From Typha latifolia (taxonomy: Eukaryota > Streptophyta > Magnoliopsida > Poales > Typhaceae): 64,000 bases of DNA. This document shows, piece after piece, positions 11,119 through 22,785 of this stretch. The position numbers were made by a program, and so were the translations under genes. The number at the start of each line of letters is the position of its first letter. Within the stretch, counting starts at the first letter, position 1. The DNA lies in the NCBI GenBank assembly GCA_019914945.1, contig CM034112.1, positions 8,462,501 to 8,526,500 on the forward strand. The letters run 5' to 3'. Under the pieces are notes generated by a model, which was given only the letters and a program-made list of their open reading frames with translations, searched no databases and had not been told where the DNA came from.

Positions 11119-11214
11119 AGAACTTAGATTTGGGGATTAGGGTTTTATTAGCCGAGACAGACTCGAGCTCCAGTCGAGCCGAGCCCGAGCTACTCGACAA
11201 GCTTGACACCCCTG

Positions 11215-11759
11215 ATAAGGAGTGAATTTAATCACCACATCCTTGCCCAATTAATTTAATCATCCCCTTTCATTTTAAAACCCAAGCCAAACATCTAACT
11301 TAAAATCAAGTAGACGTCGGCCATAGGATTTCAAATAGCTCTTAGGAACCTCTCGAAAAGAGTTATCTTTTGGTAAGCCCAGTGAGCATTTTCCAAATTA
11401 CAATGTCTAGGTAAGTTCTGTCAAAAAGGAGGGTTATACTGAGGCGCCTAAGGAAACTAGTATTCTGAAAAGGCCAACACCCACCAGTATTTCTAGGAAC
11501 TTATTTGGTTGTGTTTTGGTAGGCCTTAACTGGTAATCCTCTAGCTTACGCTGAAAGGGAGTAGGAGCTCTCTAATTAGAGGAGAAGTGATTCTCTATAA
11601 GATTAGAATTAAAAAAAATTGTTTACTCTCATATTATACTTTAAAAACACAAACTATTGATTGTGATTTGCTTAGTATGATTTGTGTTTGTGAAGTCTTT
11701 TTAAAAACATAGAAATTGGTTGGGTTCGAGATAGTTCAGGTTGGCTTGCTAGGAAAAAA
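11215..11759 (+). other. Untranslated leader of the Athila-type element
   Basis: The segment from the hAT target duplication to the gag start continues the leader interrupted at 6501. No coding sequence is visible. Confidence 0.5.
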
Positions 11760-12680
11760 ATGATTGAAAACCATCAATCGATTCATGATGATACCATAAC
11801 TTTACAAGAGCGATTTGCCCCTAATGGAACCCAACCTTCAAAATGCATTGCGTTACCTAACACTAATGCAACTTATTTTGAATTAAAACCTGCCATCCTT
11901 CAATTGCTTCCTACCTTTTATGGTAAGGAAAATGAGAATCCATACTCTCATATTGATGAATTATTGGATATTTATTCAACATTCAAATTTCAAAACTTTT
12001 CTGATGAATCTGTTAGGCTAAGGCTCTTTCCTTTTTCATTGAAAGACCAAGCAAGAGCTTGGTTGAATCACTTAGAGCTTAACTTAATCACCACTTGGAG
12101 AGATCTGAACTATAAATTTGTGTCCAAATTTTACCCTATGCCTAAAACAAATTAATATAAATTGGCCATCTCCACTTTTAAGCAGAAAGACGAAGAGAAA
12201 TTTCATGAGTCATGGGAAAAGTTTAAGGATCTTCAAATTAAGTGCCATCATCACAATTTTGAAAAATGGTGGTTAATATAGTATTTCTACAATAGTCTAA
12301 TCGACACAAATCGTAATCTGGTTGAGTCCATGAGTAGTGGTCATTCATGGCTAAGAGAGGAATATATGAAGTTTAACCTGATGTGAGTATGAATGCACGA
12401 CTGGATAGTTTGTCTAGGAAAGTTGATGCCCTTATGTTAAATCAAACTATGAAACCTATAAATTAGGTGCAATATGAAGTTTGTAGTGTTTGTGCCAGCC
12501 CCATGCACACTACAATGGTTTGCCCTTCCTTACGGTATCAAGATGGGTTCAATGAACAAGTGAATACCCTAAATCAATTTAGAAAGTCATTCAATAGTCC
12601 TTACTCTGAAACATACAACTCAAATTGGCGAAATCACCCCAATTTTTTTTGGAGGCCACAACAGCCTCAAATTTAACCAA
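11760..12680 (+). pseudogene. Athila-type gag, broken
   Basis: The first frame starts at ATG 11760 and carries a retrotransposon gag core (PTFYGKENENPYSHIDE, then LRLFPFSLKDQARAWL). It is stopped at 12153 and again near 12279, then shifts frame. A CCHC zinc knuckle with spacing C-x2-C-x4-H-x4-C (CSVCASPMHTTMVC) lies near 12480-12523 in another frame. The product would have packaged element RNA; it is now interrupted. Confidence 0.8.
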
Positions 12681-13059
12681 TTTCATCCTCCTACTCAACT
12701 TGTCTCTTATGCCCCTCCTCTTAATCAATCGGTTATAATACTTCAGCAACAACCATCCAACTTAGAAGCAATGATAGAGAAATTTATCATTGGAACTAGT
12801 GCTAATTTGCAAAGAATAGAAGCTACAAATATACAAAATTCTTAAGCCATTTCTCAGCTTTAACATTAAGTAGGTTAGTTAGCATCTAAGGTTAGTGCGA
12901 GAGAACAAGGAAAACTTCCTAGTCAACCCATTCCTAACCCAAAGGGCCAATATGAGGTTAGCCAACCATCCACTTCAGGTGTGCACAACGAACAAGTTCA
13001 ATCAATCATTAACCTTAGCTCTGGAAAACTAGTCAATAATAAGGTCGAAGTGTCAAATC

Positions 13060-16000
13060 ATGAAAAATCTATCTCAGGGGGTGAAGAAATCTGTCCCGCA
13101 AAATAATCATGATAGTTCATTTGGAACTATAACCTTTGACTCTACCAACCCAAGTCAATCTCTACCTAAGTCTAGAAATTCATTTGAGCAGACTTTTATT
13201 CCCAAAGCACCATTTCCCCAAAGACTAACTCAGGCTAAAGTAGGAACAAACTTTAGTGAGATGATGGAATTGTTTAAGCAAGTTGAAATTAACATTCCAT
13301 TACTCGATGCCATCAAGCAAGTTCCTGCTTATGCCAATTTTTTGAAGGATCTTTGCACTCAGAAAAGAAAATCAAAAGTGCAAAAGAAGGCATTCCTAGC
13401 TGAGCAAGTAAGCTCAATTATCCAAAATAATATTCCACCTAAGTTTAAAGATCCAGGCTGTCCTATTATTTCATGTGTCATTAGCAATCATATCATTGAT
13501 AAAGCCCTTTTGGATTTAGATGTAAATGTTAATATTTTGTCATATTCAGTTTACAAGCAATTAGGTCTTGGAGAGTTGAAGCCAACTCAAATTAGACTGT
13601 ATTTGGCAGATCGTTCTGTCAAATATCCTTGAGGTATCATAAAGGATGTTCTGATTAAGATAGACAAGTTTATTTTTCCTATGGATTTCATAATCCTTGA
13701 TACTGAACCTGTCCAAAACTCGAGCAATCATATCCCTGTGATCTTAGGAAGGTCATTCCTAGCTACTGCGAATGAAATCATTCACTGTCAAAATGGGATT
13801 ATGAAACTGTCTTTTGGTAATATGACCGTTGAATTAAATGTTTTTGATGTTAGCCATCAACCTCCTGAAATTGATGGTGTTTTTGTGGTTGACATGATTG
13901 AAGGCTTATTAGAGAGCATAAATGAGCAAGCAAATATTGAGGATTCTTTAGAAAAGTGTCTTTTATATTTTGATGGTGATTTTGATTGGGAAACTTCTTT
14001 TGAGGAGGTCAATGCATTGTTAGAATTTGCACCTCTTATGGATTTTAATAAATGGCAGTCCAAGATTGAACTTCTTTCACTATATTCACCCCCAACTCCT
14101 CCGTCCATCATAGAACCTCCAAAGTTAGATCTTAAACCACTACTTGATACTCTAAAATCTTTCCTATTATTGGTATCTGATTTGGGTAAGAAACAAGAGG
14201 AAAAACTTGTGAGTGTCTTAAAAGAATACAAAGAAGTTATAGGATGGATCATCGCTGATATCAAGGGAAATAGTCCTGATGTGGTTATGCATCGAATCCA
14301 TTTAGAGGAAAATGCAAAAAAATCTCGTGAACTGCAACGGAAGTTAAATCCTATGATGAAGGATATTGTTAGAGCTGAAGTACTAAAATTATTAGATGCG
14401 GGTATTATCTACCCAATTTTGGATAGTGCATGGGTGAGTCTAATTCATGTTGTGCCTAAAAAGTCTAGCATTACAGTAGTGCAGAATAAGAATGATGAGT
14501 TAGTACCCACTCGTGTTCAAATAGGGTGGCGTGTTTGCATTGACTACCGAAAATTTAATCTTATAACTAGGAAGGATCATTTTTCTCTTTCTTTCATTGA
14601 TCATAGGCTTGAAAGGTTAGCTAGACATGCTTATTATTATTTTTTAGATGGTTATTCTGGCTATTACCAAATCCTTATGGCACCTGAGGATCAAGAGAAG
14701 ACCACATTTACTTGACCCTTTGGAACATTTGCCTATCGTCGCATGCCTTTTGGGTTATGCAATGCTCCTAGTACCATTCAAAGGTGCATGATTAGCATAT
14801 TCTCAGATATGGTAGAACGGTTCTTAGAAGTATTTATGGATGACTTTTCTGTCTTTGGATCATCATTTGATGAATGCTTGTACCACTTGTCTCTAGTCTT
14901 AGAAAGGTGCAAAGAGAAAAATCTATTGCTTAATTAGGAAAAATGTCATTTTATGGTGAAGAAAGGAATTGTTCTACGACATATTATTTCTAAAGATGGG
15001 ATCGAAGTCGATAAGGCTAAAGTTGACTTAATTTCTAACATTCCATCACCTCGGACTGTGAAGGAAATTCGATCATTTTTGGGTCATGCGAGTTTTTACC
15101 GACGATTTATTAAGGATTTCAGTAAGATATCACGACCTTTATGTAATTTACTATGAATTCTCAATTTGTCTTTAATGAAGAATGTCTTAAGGCTTTTCAA
15201 CGGTTAAAAGCTGAATTAACAATTAACTTCTGCTCCTATCATTCAACCACCAAATTGGGATGAGCCTTTTGAGATTATGTGTGATGCATCTGACTATGCA
15301 ATTGGAGCGGTTTTAGGACAACGGGTTAATAGGTTACCACATGTGATCTATTATGCTAGTAAAACCCTAAATGATGCAGAACTAAATTATTCCACTACTG
15401 AAAAAGAGTTGCTAACAGTTGTGTTTGCTTTAGACAAATTTAGATCCTACCTCTTAGTGTCTAAAGTCATCATCTATTCTGATCATGCAGCACTTAAGTA
15501 CCTTCTCTCTAAAAAGGATGCTAAAGCCTCTTTAATTCATTGGATTCTATTGCTACAAGAATTTGATTTTGAAATTAGGGACAAGAAAGGTTCTGAAAAT
15601 GTTGTCGCAGATCACTTATCTAGGCTTATCCTAGAATCATTTTATGAATCCAAACCAATATCTGAATCTTTTCCTGATGAGCAGCTAATGAGTGCTTCTC
15701 AGCTACCATGGTATGCTGATATTATCAACTATCTTGCTACTGGTCAAATGCCTCCACATTGGACCAAGCAAGATAAGTCCAAATTTTTAGCTGAGGTCAA
15801 ATTCTTTTTCTAGGATGACCCATACTTGTTTAAGTATTGCCCAGATTAAATCATTAGGAGATGTGTGTCTGATGATGATTTTTATAAAATCATTTCTTTT
15901 TTGTCATGATCAAGCCTGTGGGGGTCATTTTAGCTCTAAAAAAACTGCTGCAAAATTTTTTCAATGTGGGTTTTATTGGCTCTCTATCTTTCGTGATGTT

Positions 16001-17048
16001 CATGATATTACAAAGTTTGTGAGAGATGTGAAAGACTAGGGAGTATTTCAAAAAAGAACATGATGCCGCTCAATCCAATTTTAATTGTTGAAATTTTTGA
16101 TGTCTGGGGCATAGATTTCATGGGACTATTTCCAAATTCTTTTGGTTACGAGTACATTCTTGTTGCTGTAGATTATGTTTCAAAATGGGTTGAAGCTATA
16201 GCTTGTAAAACAAATGATCACAAAGTTTTAATCAAGTTTTTGAAAGACAATGTTTTTGCTCTTTTTGGTATGCCGCATGCCATTATAAGCGATGGGGGGA
16301 AACATATTTGCAATCAACTTTTTAAAAGACTTATGCTTAAATATTCTGTCATGCATAAGGTTGCCACTCCCTATCACCCCTAAACTAGCGGCCAGGTCGA
16401 GATATCCAATAGAGAGATCAAAAGAATTTTGGAGAAGACGGTTAACTCCACTAGGAAAGATTGGTCCTGAAGGCTTAGGGATGCATTGTGGGCATATAGG
16501 ACTACATTTAAAACTCCTATTGGGCTTGTCACCTTCTTGTAGAGTTAGAACATCGAGCTTATTGGGCAATTAAGCAACTCAATTTTAATCTTGATAAGGC
16601 AGGTGCTCATAGGAAATTACAATTGAATGAGCTAGAGGAAATTAGAAATGATGCTTATGACTATTCTAAAAGCTATAAGGATAAAATGAAACAATATCAT
16701 GATAAACACATTTTGAGAAAATCATTTAGTCTTGGTCAGAAAGTTCTACTTTATAATTTGCGTTTACATCTTTTTTCTACGAAATTGAGAAGTAAATGGA
16801 CATGCCTTTTTACTATACGCACTGTCTATCCTTATGGAGCTATTGAGACTAAAAACCCTAAAAGTGGTGAGGTATTTAAGGTGAATGGTCAAAGGCTTAA
16901 ACCATTTTTAGAATTACGTAATCGAGACGTGGAAGAAGCAGTTCTAGAAAATCCTAATTATCAAGGTTCATCTCTATATCTACTAGAGATTATTTTTTTA
17001 CATTGTTATTTGACTTTTTATTTTTATTATTATATGTACAACATTTGA
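13060..17048 (+). pseudogene. Athila-type pol polyprotein (PR-RT-RNaseH-IN), broken
   Basis: Most of this stretch stays in one frame with single-codon stops at 13630, 14713, 14935 and 16381, plus indels near 15150-15240 and after about 16400. In order, it has a protease region with a degenerate active site (ALLDLDVNVNILS, where a DSG/DLGA motif would be expected). Next comes reverse transcriptase (FLDGYSGYYQI, MPFGLCNAPST and the catalytic FMDDFSVFG). RNase H follows ([16 protein letters not shown]), then integrase ([33 protein letters not shown]), ending in a C-terminal region (VLLYNLRLHLF, FKVNGQRLKPFL). Domain order with integrase last is Ty3/gypsy. No envelope-like frame follows. Confidence 0.88.
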
Positions 17049-18522
17049 CAAGAGGAAGCTTGTAGTATAAATTATTCTTCTCAAGTAAATTCTACCATTT
17101 TTTTGTGCTTTATTTTCTTACATTGAGGACAATGTAGAATTTAGATTGAGGGGTGAAATTTCATTTTTTTTTTATTTTTTTAGGTCTTTTCTTTCCAGTT
17201 ACTTGTAGTTATGTTTTGTTTTTAGATATTTTTCTGTGTTTTTGCTCCTTAGAATATGTAGTGATATTTAGTAGAGTCAATTTGGTTAGAAAGTGAGGAC
17301 CAAACACGAAGTGATGTTTTGATTAAGGGAAGCATAAATCCTATTTTCTTCATTGTATTTTTATACACTAATTTTAAAAAAAAACTAACAGGACATGTGT
17401 TTTAGTGATGCAATCCTCAGAATGTAGTTTTGTTACCATTATGTTTCTGAAATAAATGCGAGGATCAGTATAAAATATCTGGTATTCTTAGTAATTCTCG
17501 ATTTATCATCATAGAGTTTCATGCTAATTATTTAGGAGAAATTTTCAGATCATATGTAGGTTGAATGTATAATATGCTACTGATAAATATATTAAGTTGA
17601 TTGAAATGCAAAAATGTATAATTGATGTTAGAGCAATAGTCTCTCTACTGAATAACCAGGCATTCGCGTAACCACTCGGGAAGTGTTCACATCAAAAGGC
17701 AGAGTTACCATCTCTAATTTATGGTTGTTAGTTATATACCGCATTTTTGGTTCGAGGTGTGATGCCCGAGGGGTGCCTCATCACCGAGTAGCTAAATCCA
17801 CTGGCAAAATCCTCACTACAAGGACCATCTAGAAAGCAAGATAACACTAGCATTGCTCAACCATAAAATTCTAAGTTAAGTTAATAAGAAAATTAAAATT
17901 ATAATAAAGCATACTATACATATATACCCTGGTGTTCCAATGTGATTCAGATCTGGATCTATCTCTTTGTGTTTAATTGCAGCACGTTTTTCTATTATAA
18001 TTTTGGGAGAATAAATAGTTTTAATAAGGTTAGAATGTATATTAATGCTAAATGAGAAGATAATTGGATACCTTACCTACATTTTTGAGATTGATTGACT
18101 CTATCTATGTCCGCTTTGTGAAAATTTACTAGTATTTACCTATGTATATTCTTAGTATGATGTCTTGAGGGTAATTGCAAAGTTTGAGATTTGCTGATCT
18201 TAGTGGATGTAATTGTCAGTATTCCTAGGTTGATTTTTCTAAATGTTGCTACATAATCAATACGGAGCAAAATTTTAGGTGATTTTATTGTTTTCAAGAT
18301 TTTTCTAAATTTTTTTAATAAATTTTGTGGGTTAATTCACTACAAACCCTCACAAGACACAACTCGTCCACTAGTGGAAGCTAGGAGTTTAAAGGCTTGT
18401 TGCATATGCTAAATGCAATCGCGATGCCTGCGAAAGTAAGTTAGAATTTTATTTTATTTATATATTTTTTTCTTTCCAAATTCTTCATTCTTTTATTTTG
18501 CTCAAGGACTAGCAAAAATCTT
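17049..18522 (+). other. Noncoding 3' internal region of the Athila-type element
   Basis: AT-rich sequence between pol and the polypurine tract. In Athila relatives this position can hold an envelope-like frame; none is visible here. Confidence 0.6.
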
Positions 18523-18536
18523 GGTTTGGGTGTATT
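18523..18536 (+). other. Polypurine-tract region before the 3' LTR
   Basis: GGTTTGGGTGTATT directly precedes the TG of the 3' LTR. It corresponds to the TTTGGGGGTATTTG-type stretch found in this position in Tat/Athila elements, with degraded purines. Confidence 0.55.
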
Positions 18537-19991
18537 TGTTAAATTCATAATTGTAATATTTGTTATGTCTAAATTATTAAATGTTAATATTTTATTTTAA
18601 CTAATTAATGTATTTTAGTTATATGTAGACCTTTGATCAATTGAATCTCATTTAATCACTAAAAATGGTCAAATTTGGGCTCAAACCAGAATTAGGCTTA
18701 GTCACTACTAACCAATTAAATCTACCTTTCATCTTTCAAGTCATGCTTAAGTCAAACCATGATCTACTAATCACTTTCTTCCTTATCTAAATCAGAATGA
18801 GTGAAAATTCCTTCTTTTTTATTAAGCAACGAATTTTGAGTAATCAAATCTCTATCAAGTTGTAGAATTTTAGCAAGATTTTTATCTCCAATTCAGATAA
18901 AATTTCAGCAATAATTGCAGCAGTAAACAAATTTCAAATTCCTATTTGAGCAGTAATTCCAGCCAAGCAAATTACCTACATAATGCAGCAAATTTCTAAC
19001 ATATTTCATGTAGATTTTTACCAGATTTCATGCACATATTTAGCAGATTTCAAATACAATCATAGCAGATTTCTAGTTGATTTGGAGCAGATTTTCATAT
19101 TCCAAGAAGTCTATAAATAGAGGGGTTGAGAGCTAGACAAAAATATATTTTCTTGTGTATTTTCTGTTAAGTTTTTCTTTTGAGGAATTGTAGTTTAAAA
19201 TTCAGCATTCAAACTTGCAATTGTTTCAATTCAATTGGCAATAATAGAGCACACTCGAAGAAATTTCAATCTTTGTAAGTCAGCAAAGTTCATATTCTGA
19301 TATTCTTTTAGCTTAATCTCTTATTTTTGGATTTGGATTTTGTTTTTTAAAGAAGTATTCTACAACTCTCTAATGCTAAATCTCATGTTTATTTTTATTC
19401 AAGTTGTGTTATTAAGTACAAAAATGAATTTCTAATTTTTTTAAGGTTGAGGATGAAGCTTGTTGAGAAATATTTCTTTTATTATAAATCTCTTATGTGT
19501 TCTTAATTGCTAAATAGGTTCTTCTTTCGTCTACTTTAAATTTGTTGTTTAAAATTTAGATATTAGTTGTTTTTCTTAAAAAGGATATATCTAATAATTT
19601 AAAATTCTTACTCCATATTTTCTTAAAATGAAGGAAACGTAATTTTTATGAAAATTGAATTGTTCATTCAAAGATAATATTTTGATCCACTAGTGATTGA
19701 TTTCTTGGTGAATCGTAGAAAAAAAAGAGATTTATATTATCTAATAAAAATGTGTTATCTACAAGTATCCATTCCAAGACTTTATTTCTCACACTTAATT
19801 AAAAGAAATTTAAAAAAAGATTTTCTTTCTCCATAAATCTCATAAACCTATTTTCCAACAAGGTTAAAATTATTTTTAAGATTTTCAAACACTTCAAGTT
19901 TTCAAACAAGTCCTCGTGGGATCGATACCTTGCTTGCCGATCTACTCCATAGATTCATGCACCTGCGAGTGTTACTTAATTTGTCACAACA
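18537..19991 (+). repeat. 3' LTR of the Athila-type element
   Basis: It parallels 4432-6124 throughout but has one copy of the segment duplicated in the 5' LTR. After the terminal TCACAACA at 19991, the 13-base block ATTTGTCACAACA is repeated at 19992-20004, a small terminal tandem duplication. Confidence 0.85.
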
Positions 19992-20004
19992 ATTTGTCAC
20001 AACA

Positions 20005-20303
20005 ATTCTTTTAGCCTTCTAATCTTTCAAACCCTAGTCACCATCTTCCTCCAGTAGCCACCCTACCTTACGGCCATTCACCACCACCTTTGGTCATCCG
20101 CTGTTTTTCGACAACCGCCGTAACGTCGGACATTTATAATTCACCCCATTTTGACCTTCCTCCACTATTTTATTTATAATATTTTATTTCGATATTGGAT
20201 TAATATGAAATTAGAATCATTGGAATCCTAACTCATGAGCCTACCACCACATAAAATATCACAATTTTCTTATGTCCATATTATTCCAAATCTAGTTTAT
20301 AAT
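20005..20303 (+). repeat. Right part of the split 5' LTR of the outer element
   Basis: Starting at CTTTTAGCCTTCTAATCTTTC, this continues the LTR begun at 4199-4431; the same junction is uninterrupted at about 22670-22760. It ends just before the primer-binding site at 20306. Compared with the uninterrupted copy, some 30-40 bp next to the Athila 3' end are missing. Confidence 0.6.
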
Positions 20304-20305
20304 AT

Positions 20306-20317
20306 TGGTATCAGAGC
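20306..20317 (+). other. Primer-binding site of the outer element (initiator tRNA-Met type)
   Basis: TGGTATCAGAGC is the standard plant primer-binding site complementary to the 3' end of initiator tRNA-Met. It marks the inner end of the outer 5' LTR and shows the element is a retrotransposon on the + strand. Confidence 0.8.
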
Positions 20318-20421
20318 TGATGTTCTTCAACCCATAGTTAGCACAGTCGAAGAAGATGAACAAGGAAGGAGTAACCTTGGAGGACTAGGAACTTATCTCT
20401 ATTCTTGTAGGTGTTTCCCCG

Positions 20422-22430
20422 ATGTTGCCACTACTGTTGACAACCGTCGGTGATGAGACAATTGCGTGGGTGAAGACATTGATAGAGTCAACAAAGAAGA
20501 ACTCTAAAAGGATCGAGAAGGCAATCCAAACCTTAACGACCATTTTCATAGAGGATTCCAACCATGTCGGAGGTGGAGGAAAGTCCCAAACCGTGGCCAA
20601 AACTCCTCCAACGGCCATGGAGACCCTCCCACTACCACAAACCCAGACTGCCACTACAGAAATGCTGGAGTGGCAGGTCGAGGAGGGGGCGAGGTCATCT
20701 TCTCCACCCGTAATGAAAGCTAGGGCTCAAAACACTAGATTTATACCAGCGGTTATTCAAGCCCCACCAGCCCAAGCTGTAATAGCTAGTCCCTTCCACA
20801 GGACCCACATGCAATCTAGGTCGGCACTAGTTGCAGGAGACGACCGATAGACCTCTCGTAATGATTCTCTCCACTATAGTGAACCCCAACCACGTGGCCT
20901 CCGGGCTGGCATTCTTGTGGCCACGGTTGGCCTCCATTGGCCGACTACAAGCCAGTGGTGGATTCCACAACTGTCGCCAAGCGTCGGATGGCCGTGCACG
21001 ACGCCCTTTTACACTATAGCCTTCCCCGAGCCCACCTTGCTAGAGCACCACCCATTATTCATCCCACCACCATAACTCCACTACAATAGGGCCAAGGGTA
21101 CCAATTGCAACCACCAGGACAGATGGGGACCACCAAAGTTGTGCCATGGTGGCTTGTGCAACTAGCCCAACCCATGAAGAATAATCTCCCCCCTATTGTC
21201 GCATGTTGGCATTCTACTACTGGGAGGACCAATCGAGAGCTTACTACCGGTGACCCACGACCAAACCCAATAGCCGATGCCCCCATGCAACTTGTGGCAC
21301 CCCCTTAGGTTGAATTTCAAATTTAGCCCTAGGGTTAGGGTTAGGTTTTTTGCATTAAGGTGATGAAGTGCACGATTCCTAAGACAGGACAAATTTTCAC
21401 GAACTGGTTCGACCACCTCGTGGGAACTAGTTTGGGACCTATGTGCATGACCCCGAGCTTGAGGATGATTGGTAGAACAACCCAATGGACTCATGCTGTT
21501 AGATTGAGCCAAACCCGCATGCTGCCTGAGCATGACATGAGCTAGAACAATGGGCCCATGACCCACGTGACTAGCCTCGACCACAAGGTCACTAGCTCAT
21601 GACAATAGACCATATTTTGGGATCTGAGCTCGAACATTCAAGCTTGATTTTCTAAAATTTTCTAGAGAAGATCCACTAAACTAAACCTATCTTGTGAGCA
21701 GCTTTTCATGTACCATGGCACGCCTAACCACTAGAAGGTCCAATTAGCTTCATTCTACTTGGAGAATGTGGTGATTATGTGGTACTAGTCGGCTGAGCAA
21801 ACTCGACTATTTGAGTCTTGGTAAGACTTTATGGATGTGATTTGTGCTTTGTTCGGTCCGACTTAGTACAATGACTTTCATGCCCTGTTAACTAAGTTGA
21901 TTCAATCAACAATCATTCGAGTGGATTTGCAATTCGGTCACTAACTAGTCTCACTCAACCCTGAAGAGTACCTTTATTAATGGACTTAGTCCAGGCATTC
22001 AGGCTGAGGTCAAGGCTTTGAGGCCCACTACTTCTGATGAGGCATTCTTCTTAGCTATTTTAATAGAATCTAAATTGGATCGGTTGAATCAGATCCACAA
22101 GAAGAAGAAAGACGGCTTAAGCCCATGGCTAGTGTAGAGACTACACCTACCCTGACCCAACCGGTGCAGACGGCTCAACCTAAACGTCAGATGATCTCGC
22201 ACCATTTGTACCTAATAACTTAGAGGAGTGTAGAAGGAAAGACTTGTATTTTTACTATGATGACCAATTTATCGTCGACCATAAATGCTAGCGCTAGCCA
22301 GCCCACATTATGTTCCTAGGCAGACTCGAAGAAGATGAACCCGAATACAATGATCGAGATGATAAACTATACGAGTATAAGGATATGAGAGAGTAGTCAC
22401 CTTGAGGACAATGTGTTGGAAGCGTAGTAA
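20422..22430 (+). pseudogene. Outer element: gag remains, no pol
   Basis: After a gag-like N-terminal frame (ESTKKNSKRIEKAIQTLTTI, near 20480-20540), a Pro-rich region leads to a broken gag core. Around 21980-22110 a frame reads GIQAEVKALRPTTSDEAFF, matching the usual C-terminal gag segment of plant gypsy elements. Near 22250-22290 a Cys-rich stretch may be a zinc-knuckle remnant. The sequence then goes directly to CACCTTGAGGACAATGTG, the usual end of gypsy coding sequence, and to the 3' LTR at 22433. No protease, reverse transcriptase or integrase is visible, so this is a gag-only or internally deleted derivative. Stops are frequent. Confidence 0.6.
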
Positions 22431-22432
22431 AT

Positions 22433-22785
22433 TGTTACGATCCAAATATATGGGTTAAGTCGAGTCAAGTTAGTTAGTTAGTTTTATCTTATTACTTTAA
22501 ATTTCAAATAAATTAGATAATTTGTATATAGATCCGATCCACTAGGACTCTACTCATATAAATAGGAGTGGTCATGAGTTGATTATTATCATTCAATGAA
22601 TCTGAATTTAGCCAAATTATTATTACCATCTTTATCTTTTCATATAGATATTAGATTGTCCTTATCTTTCTAAGAGTAGATCATAACTATAGAAGCCTTT
22701 TAATCTTTCAAACCCTAGCCACCACCTTATCTTACGGTCATCCACCACCACCTTTAGCCATTTGCCGCCACCAAAAGGTGGTGAG
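22433..22785 (+). repeat. 3' LTR of the outer element, truncated
   Basis: It begins TGTTACGATCC and is colinear with 4199-4431 joined to the beginning of 20005-20303. Similarity stops near 22770-22785, so about 200 bp of the LTR are missing. The break coincides with the start of the next LTR-like block. Confidence 0.65.

Larger units (their letters stand above)
6502..11214 (-). mobile_element. hAT-superfamily DNA transposon, decayed autonomous copy
   Basis: The element of 4,713 bp is flanked by the perfect 8-bp duplication ATAAGGAG (6494-6501 and 11215-11222), diagnostic for hAT. The termini are TAGGGGTGT on the left and ACACCCCTG on the right, a short imperfect inverted repeat. Both ends carry many subterminal copies of GAGCCGAGC-like motifs, the expected transposase-binding arrays. 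The minus strand carries a broken hAT transposase at 7782-9791. It sits between the primer-binding site and gag of the Athila element, so it is the youngest layer in this nest. Confidence 0.93.
4432..19991 (+). mobile_element. Athila/Tat-type Ty3/gypsy LTR retrotransposon, decayed, with hAT insert
   Basis: The element has two long LTRs (4432-6124 and 18537-19991), a primer-binding site next to the 5' LTR, gag and pol remains in the order protease, reverse transcriptase, RNase H, integrase, and a polypurine tract before the 3' LTR. This order identifies Ty3/gypsy. The LTR length, the tRNA-Asp type primer site and the pol sequence point to the Athila/Tat lineage. Without the 4.7-kb hAT insertion at 6502-11214 it is about 10.8 kb. 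Its host is the LTR of another element, because the flanking sequence joins into one copy of the LTR seen at 22433-22785. The left flank pentamer is ATTGT and the right flank begins ATTCT, so the target duplication is imperfect or decayed. Many stops and frame changes show it is inactive. Confidence 0.85.

Noticed and set aside
20306..20317. Initiator tRNA-Met gene fragment
   Set aside because: Only the 12-base primer-binding complement is present; no cloverleaf.
21059..21584. Overlapping open frames on both strands as a possible gene
   Set aside because: They fall in the degraded gag region of the outer retrotransposon and match no family in the alternative frames.
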